The position numbers were made by a program, and so were the translations under genes. This document shows, piece after piece, positions 5,515-7,852 of a stretch of DNA of 7,852 bases. A model generated the notes under the pieces. It ran no database searches. It was not told where the DNA came from and saw only the letters and a list, made by a program, of their open reading frames with translations. This DNA is from Acetobacteraceae bacterium (GTDB taxonomy: Bacteria; Pseudomonadota; Alphaproteobacteria; Acetobacterales; Acetobacteraceae), in NCBI GenBank assembly GCA_019689515.1, contig JADGHI010000165.1, forward strand, positions 1 through 7,852. Reading direction: 5' to 3'. Each line of letters begins with the position of its first letter. Position 1 is the first letter of the stretch.

Positions 5515-6356
5515 GCGTGACCCGTGCCGGCATCGCCGACGACCCGCTCGCCGCGGGCGAGGCCACCCCCGCCGCGCGCGCGCAGGCCGCAGCCGAAGGC
5601 CGCCGCCGCCTCGCGCTGCTCGGCGCCCGCGTCGCGATCGGCGTGATCCTGCTCGCCTGCTGGCAGTTCGCCTCCGGGCGGCTGGTGGATCCCTTCTTCA
5701 TCAGCGCCCCGGACGCGGTCTTCGCCCGCCTCTGGCAGTGGATCACGGACGGCTCGCTGGTCTTCCACCTCTCCTACACGCTCTACGCCACCGCGCTGGG
5801 CTTCACCGTCGGCGCACTCGCCGGCTTCGCGATCGGCTTCCTGCTCGGCCGGTCGGAGGCGCTGGCCACCGTGGTCGATCCCTACATCACCGCGATCTAC
5901 TGCCTGCCGAAGATCGCCCTCGCGCCGCTCTTCATCATGTGGTTCGGCATCGGGATCGAGAGCAAGGTCGCGGTCTCCGCCGTCATCGTGTTCTTCCTCG
6001 TCTTCCTCAACACCTTCGCCGGCGTGCGCGACGTGAACCCGGTGCACGTCAACGCCGTGCGCATCATGGGCGGCGGGTCCTGGGCGCTGCTGCGCAAGGT
6101 GATCCTGCCCTCGGCCGCCGCCTGGGTGTTCACCGGCCTCAAGGTCTCGGTGCCCTACGCGCTGATCGGCGCGGTGGTGGGCGAGATGATGTCCTCCAAC
6201 CGCGGCATCGGCTTCCTGATCAGCCAGTCGACAGCGATGTTCGACACCGCGAGCACCTTCGCCGGGCTGGTCGTGCTCGCCGTCGTCGGCGCAACGATCA
6301 ACGCCGCGCTGAAGCGGCTGGAGAGACATGTACTGCGATGGAGGGCGCCGGCGTGA
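5511..6356 (+). CDS. ABC transporter permease (SsuC/TauC-like)
   Basis: This 281-residue inner-membrane protein forms the channel of the importer. After a charged, alanine-rich cytoplasmic N-terminus (1-33) there are about six hydrophobic segments, near 34-54, 86-112, 126-147, 152-171, 201-223 and 249-268. The cytoplasmic coupling loop that docks on the ATPase is NAVRIMGGGSWALLRKVILP (181-200), a good match to the EAA motif with its conserved Gly and ILP. The ATG overlaps the ATPase stop by 4 bp (ATGA) and is preceded by AGGAGGA (5498-5504), 6 nt away, which fixes the start against an in-frame upstream codon at 5454. Its 3' end overlaps the aldolase start. Family assignment is sure, specificity is not. 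Confidence 0.93.
   Translation: MSVTRAGIADDPLAAGEATPAARAQAAAEGRRRLALLGARVAIGVILLACWQFASGRLVDPFFISAPDAVFARLWQWITDGSLVFHLSYTLYATALGFTVGALAGFAIGFLLGRSEALATVVDPYITAIYCLPKIALAPLFIMWFGIGIESKVAVSAVIVFFLVFLNTFAGVRDVNPVHVNAVRIMGGGSWALLRKVILPSAAAWVFTGLKVSVPYALIGAVVGEMMSSNRGIGFLISQSTAMFDTASTFAGLVVLAVVGATINAALKRLERHVLRWRAPA
6340..6345 (+). promoter_or_regulatory. Ribosome binding site favouring a GTG start for the aldolase
   Basis: GGAGGG lies 7 nt before the GTG at 6353, whose GTGA overlaps the permease stop by 4 bp, mirroring the ATGA overlap one gene earlier. The competing ATG at 6338 has GGAGAG (6320-6325) 12 nt upstream, which is a poorer spacing. The choice changes the protein by five residues. 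Confidence 0.5.
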
Positions 6357-7144
6357 AGGGCCTCGGAACCGAATTTCGCGAGCGTCTGGCGCGCGGCGGG
6401 ACGGCTATCGGCTGCAATGTCCGCTTCTCCCGCAGTGCTGAGATCGGGCCGATCCTCGCCGCCTGCGGTTTCTCCTGGATGATGCTCGATTTCGAGCACA
6501 GCCCCGCCTCGCCGCATCTCGCCTACGACATCGGCCTGGCCGCGATCCGCGCCGGCGTGCTGCCCCTGGCGCGCCCGGCGGGACATTCGGCGCAGGAGAT
6601 CGCGGGGCTGCTGACCAACGGCGCGCTCGGCCTGGTCGTGCCGCATGTGGACACGCCGGAGCAGGCGCGCGCCGTCGCCGCGGCCGCGCGCTTCCCGCCG
6701 CGCGGCACGCTCTCCGTCCCCGGCAGCCTGCCGCATTTCGGCTACGGCCTGTCGCTCGCCGAGGCCTGCGCGCGGTTCAACGAGGAGGTCGTCGTGGTGG
6801 CGATGATCGAGAGCGGCACGGCGCTCGCCAATCTCGACGCCATCGCCGCCACGCCGGGCATAGACGGACTGTTCATCGGCGCCTCCGACCTGCTCTGGGA
6901 CCTCGGCCTCCCCGGGCAGTATGCGGGGCCGGAGCTGCGCGATGCGGTGCGCCGGGTCTGCGCCGCGGCGCGCGCCAATGGCAAGTTCGCCGGCATGGGC
7001 GGCCCGCGGGAGGAGGCGGTCTGGCGAGAGAGCCTCGCCGCCGGGATGCGCATGATCCTGACGGAGAACGACCTGTCGCTGCTGATGCGCGGCGCCCGCG
7101 ACCGGGTCGCCTTCTTCGCGCAGGCGGCGGAGGAGGAGGACTGA
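6353..7144 (+). CDS. HpcH/HpaI family aldolase/citrate lyase-type protein
   Basis: This 263-residue TIM-barrel protein (268 from the alternative ATG at 6338) belongs to the metal-dependent class II pyruvate aldolases, which split hydroxy-oxo-acids into pyruvate or a similar oxoacid plus an aldehyde. Visible active-site residues are Asp46, Glu48 and His49 in the DFEHSP motif, Arg74 in LARPAG, metal ligand Glu153 in MIES, and Asp179 in GASDL. His49, Arg74, Glu153 and Asp179 sit at a constant +4 from the HpaI residues I recall (45, 70, 149, 175). The family's LLD-G segment reads LLTNG (86-90) here, so Asp84 of HpaI appears to be Thr88. It overlaps the permease gene by 4 bp, implying that it acts on the imported compound or a product of it. 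The fold is clear; the substrate is unknown, and aldolase activity is inferred. Confidence 0.88.
   Translation: MKGLGTEFRERLARGGTAIGCNVRFSRSAEIGPILAACGFSWMMLDFEHSPASPHLAYDIGLAAIRAGVLPLARPAGHSAQEIAGLLTNGALGLVVPHVDTPEQARAVAAAARFPPRGTLSVPGSLPHFGYGLSLAEACARFNEEVVVVAMIESGTALANLDAIAATPGIDGLFIGASDLLWDLGLPGQYAGPELRDAVRRVCAAARANGKFAGMGGPREEAVWRESLAAGMRMILTENDLSLLMRGARDRVAFFAQAAEEED
7131..7140 (+). promoter_or_regulatory. Strong repeated ribosome binding site for the racemase-like gene
   Basis: AGGAGGAGGA sits 6 nt before the ATG at 7147 and is embedded in the last codons of the aldolase gene, where it encodes the acidic tail EEED. It suggests efficient, coupled translation of the downstream protein. 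Confidence 0.6.
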
Positions 7145-7146
7145 CC

Positions 7147-7852
7147 ATGTCGCTCGAATACGCGCCGGGCGGGCTGGTCGGCGTGCTGGTGCCGCAGGCC
7201 AACACCACGGTCGAGCCGGAGCTTCACATCCTTCTGCCGCCCACCGTCGCCTTCCTCGGCGCGCGGCTGACCAGCCCGCACGCGAGCATCGCCGATCGGA
7301 TGCGCGACTACATCGCCTCGCTCGACGCCACGCTCGCGCAGTTCGGCAACGCCCCGCTCGGCGCGCTCGCGCTCGCCGTCACCGGGGCCTCCTACTACAC
7401 GGGCGCGGAAGCGGAGGACGCCGCCGTCGCGCGGATCGAGGATCGGCTCGGCATCCCGTTCGTCACCGCGGCTCGCGCAGTACGCGATTCGCTCCTCGCT
7501 CTTGGCGCGCGACGCATCGGTCTCGTCTCGCCTTACCCGCCCGACGTGACCGCGGCCTCTGCCGCCTACTGGACCGCGCGCGGCTTCGAGGTCGTGCGCA
7601 TCGCCGAGACCAAGGCCCCCGACGGCGCCTTCCACCCCATCTACGCGCTCGGTTCCGACACCGCACTGGCCACCCTCGATGCGCTCGACCCGACCGGACT
7701 CGAGGCGGTGGTGATGCTCGGCACCGGCATGCCGACGCTGCGCGCGATCCTCGCCCGCCCAGTGGTCGGTACGGCGCCGGTCACCTCCAGCATGCTTTCG
7801 CTCGCCTGGCGGGTGGCGGAGGCGCTTGCCCACGGCCGGGGCACCGCCGACG
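7147..7852 (+). CDS. Asp/Glu racemase superfamily protein (maleate isomerase / arylmalonate decarboxylase-like), partial at 3' end
   Basis: The reading frame stays open from ATG 7147 to the window edge, giving 235 residues; family members are about 240-260, so little is missing. It opens with GLVGVLVPQANTTVEPEL (9-26), matching the start of maleate cis-trans isomerases and arylmalonate decarboxylase (AMDase), where this region binds a carboxylate. The duplicated alpha/beta layout follows: ALAVTGASYYTG (75-86) lies where the first catalytic Cys is found in racemases and isomerases, IGLVSPYPPDVT (124-135) opens the second half, and VVMLGTGMPTL (188-198) lies where AMDase has its catalytic Cys188. 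Neither loop holds Cys, and there is none in the visible protein. It starts 2 bp after the aldolase stop with a strong ribosome binding site. It may be a Cys-independent enzyme or a binding protein. The fold is likely; the activity is not known. Confidence 0.82.
   Translation, partial: MSLEYAPGGLVGVLVPQANTTVEPELHILLPPTVAFLGARLTSPHASIADRMRDYIASLDATLAQFGNAPLGALALAVTGASYYTGAEAEDAAVARIEDRLGIPFVTAARAVRDSLLALGARRIGLVSPYPPDVTAASAAYWTARGFEVVRIAETKAPDGAFHPIYALGSDTALATLDALDPTGLEAVVMLGTGMPTLRAILARPVVGTAPVTSSMLSLAWRVAEALAHGRGTAD

Noticed and set aside
5181..6329. Open reading frame of 382 codons on the minus strand opposite the ATPase and permease
   Set aside because: The product is rich in Asp, Glu, Arg and Gly because it is the complement of hydrophobic membrane codons; no domain is visible.

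Overview
The window looks like chromosomal DNA of a very GC-rich alphaproteobacterium, most likely Acetobacteraceae or a relative (Roseomonas-like). The lineage call is an inference. It rests on the base composition, the strong G/C preference at third codon positions, and an Hsp20 gene paired with a DUF1150 gene, which is typical of alphaproteobacteria.

Layout. (1) Positions 1-982, minus strand: a small heat-shock chaperone gene (hsp20, 506-982, GTG start) followed downstream by a DUF1150 gene (121-390). Positions 1-120 hold no gene I can support, only a perfect palindrome just after the DUF1150 stop. (2) Positions 983-1183: a divergent control region. It holds a heat-shock-like (RpoH-type) promoter reading left and a housekeeping-like promoter reading right, with overlapping -35 elements. 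Just upstream of hsp20 is a hairpin that hides the ribosome binding site and carries the hallmarks of a ROSE-type RNA thermometer. (3) Positions 1184-3473, plus strand: def, fmt and truA. Fmt formylates initiator tRNA, Def removes the formyl group from nascent proteins, and TruA makes pseudouridine in tRNA anticodon arms. (4) Positions 3474-3654: an intergenic gap with an imperfect terminator-like hairpin and a distant T-tract. (5) Positions 3655-7852, plus strand: a tightly packed accessory operon. It encodes an NMT1/THI5-type substrate-binding protein with a Tat-like signal, an ABC ATPase, an ABC permease, an HpcH/HpaI-family aldolase, and an Asp/Glu racemase / maleate isomerase / arylmalonate decarboxylase-like protein cut by the window end.

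Region 5 is the least described part. Its junctions are abutting, 4-bp overlapping, 4-bp overlapping and 2 bp apart, so the transporter and enzymes are probably co-expressed. They would import and break down one unidentified small organic acid or related compound. Both enzymes look atypical: the aldolase seems to lack the Asp of the HpaI His-Asp dyad, and the racemase-like protein has no cysteine in its visible 235 residues although its superfamily normally uses cysteine catalysis. The other highlight is the putative RNA thermometer of hsp20. All motif alignments and folds were done by eye and from memory.
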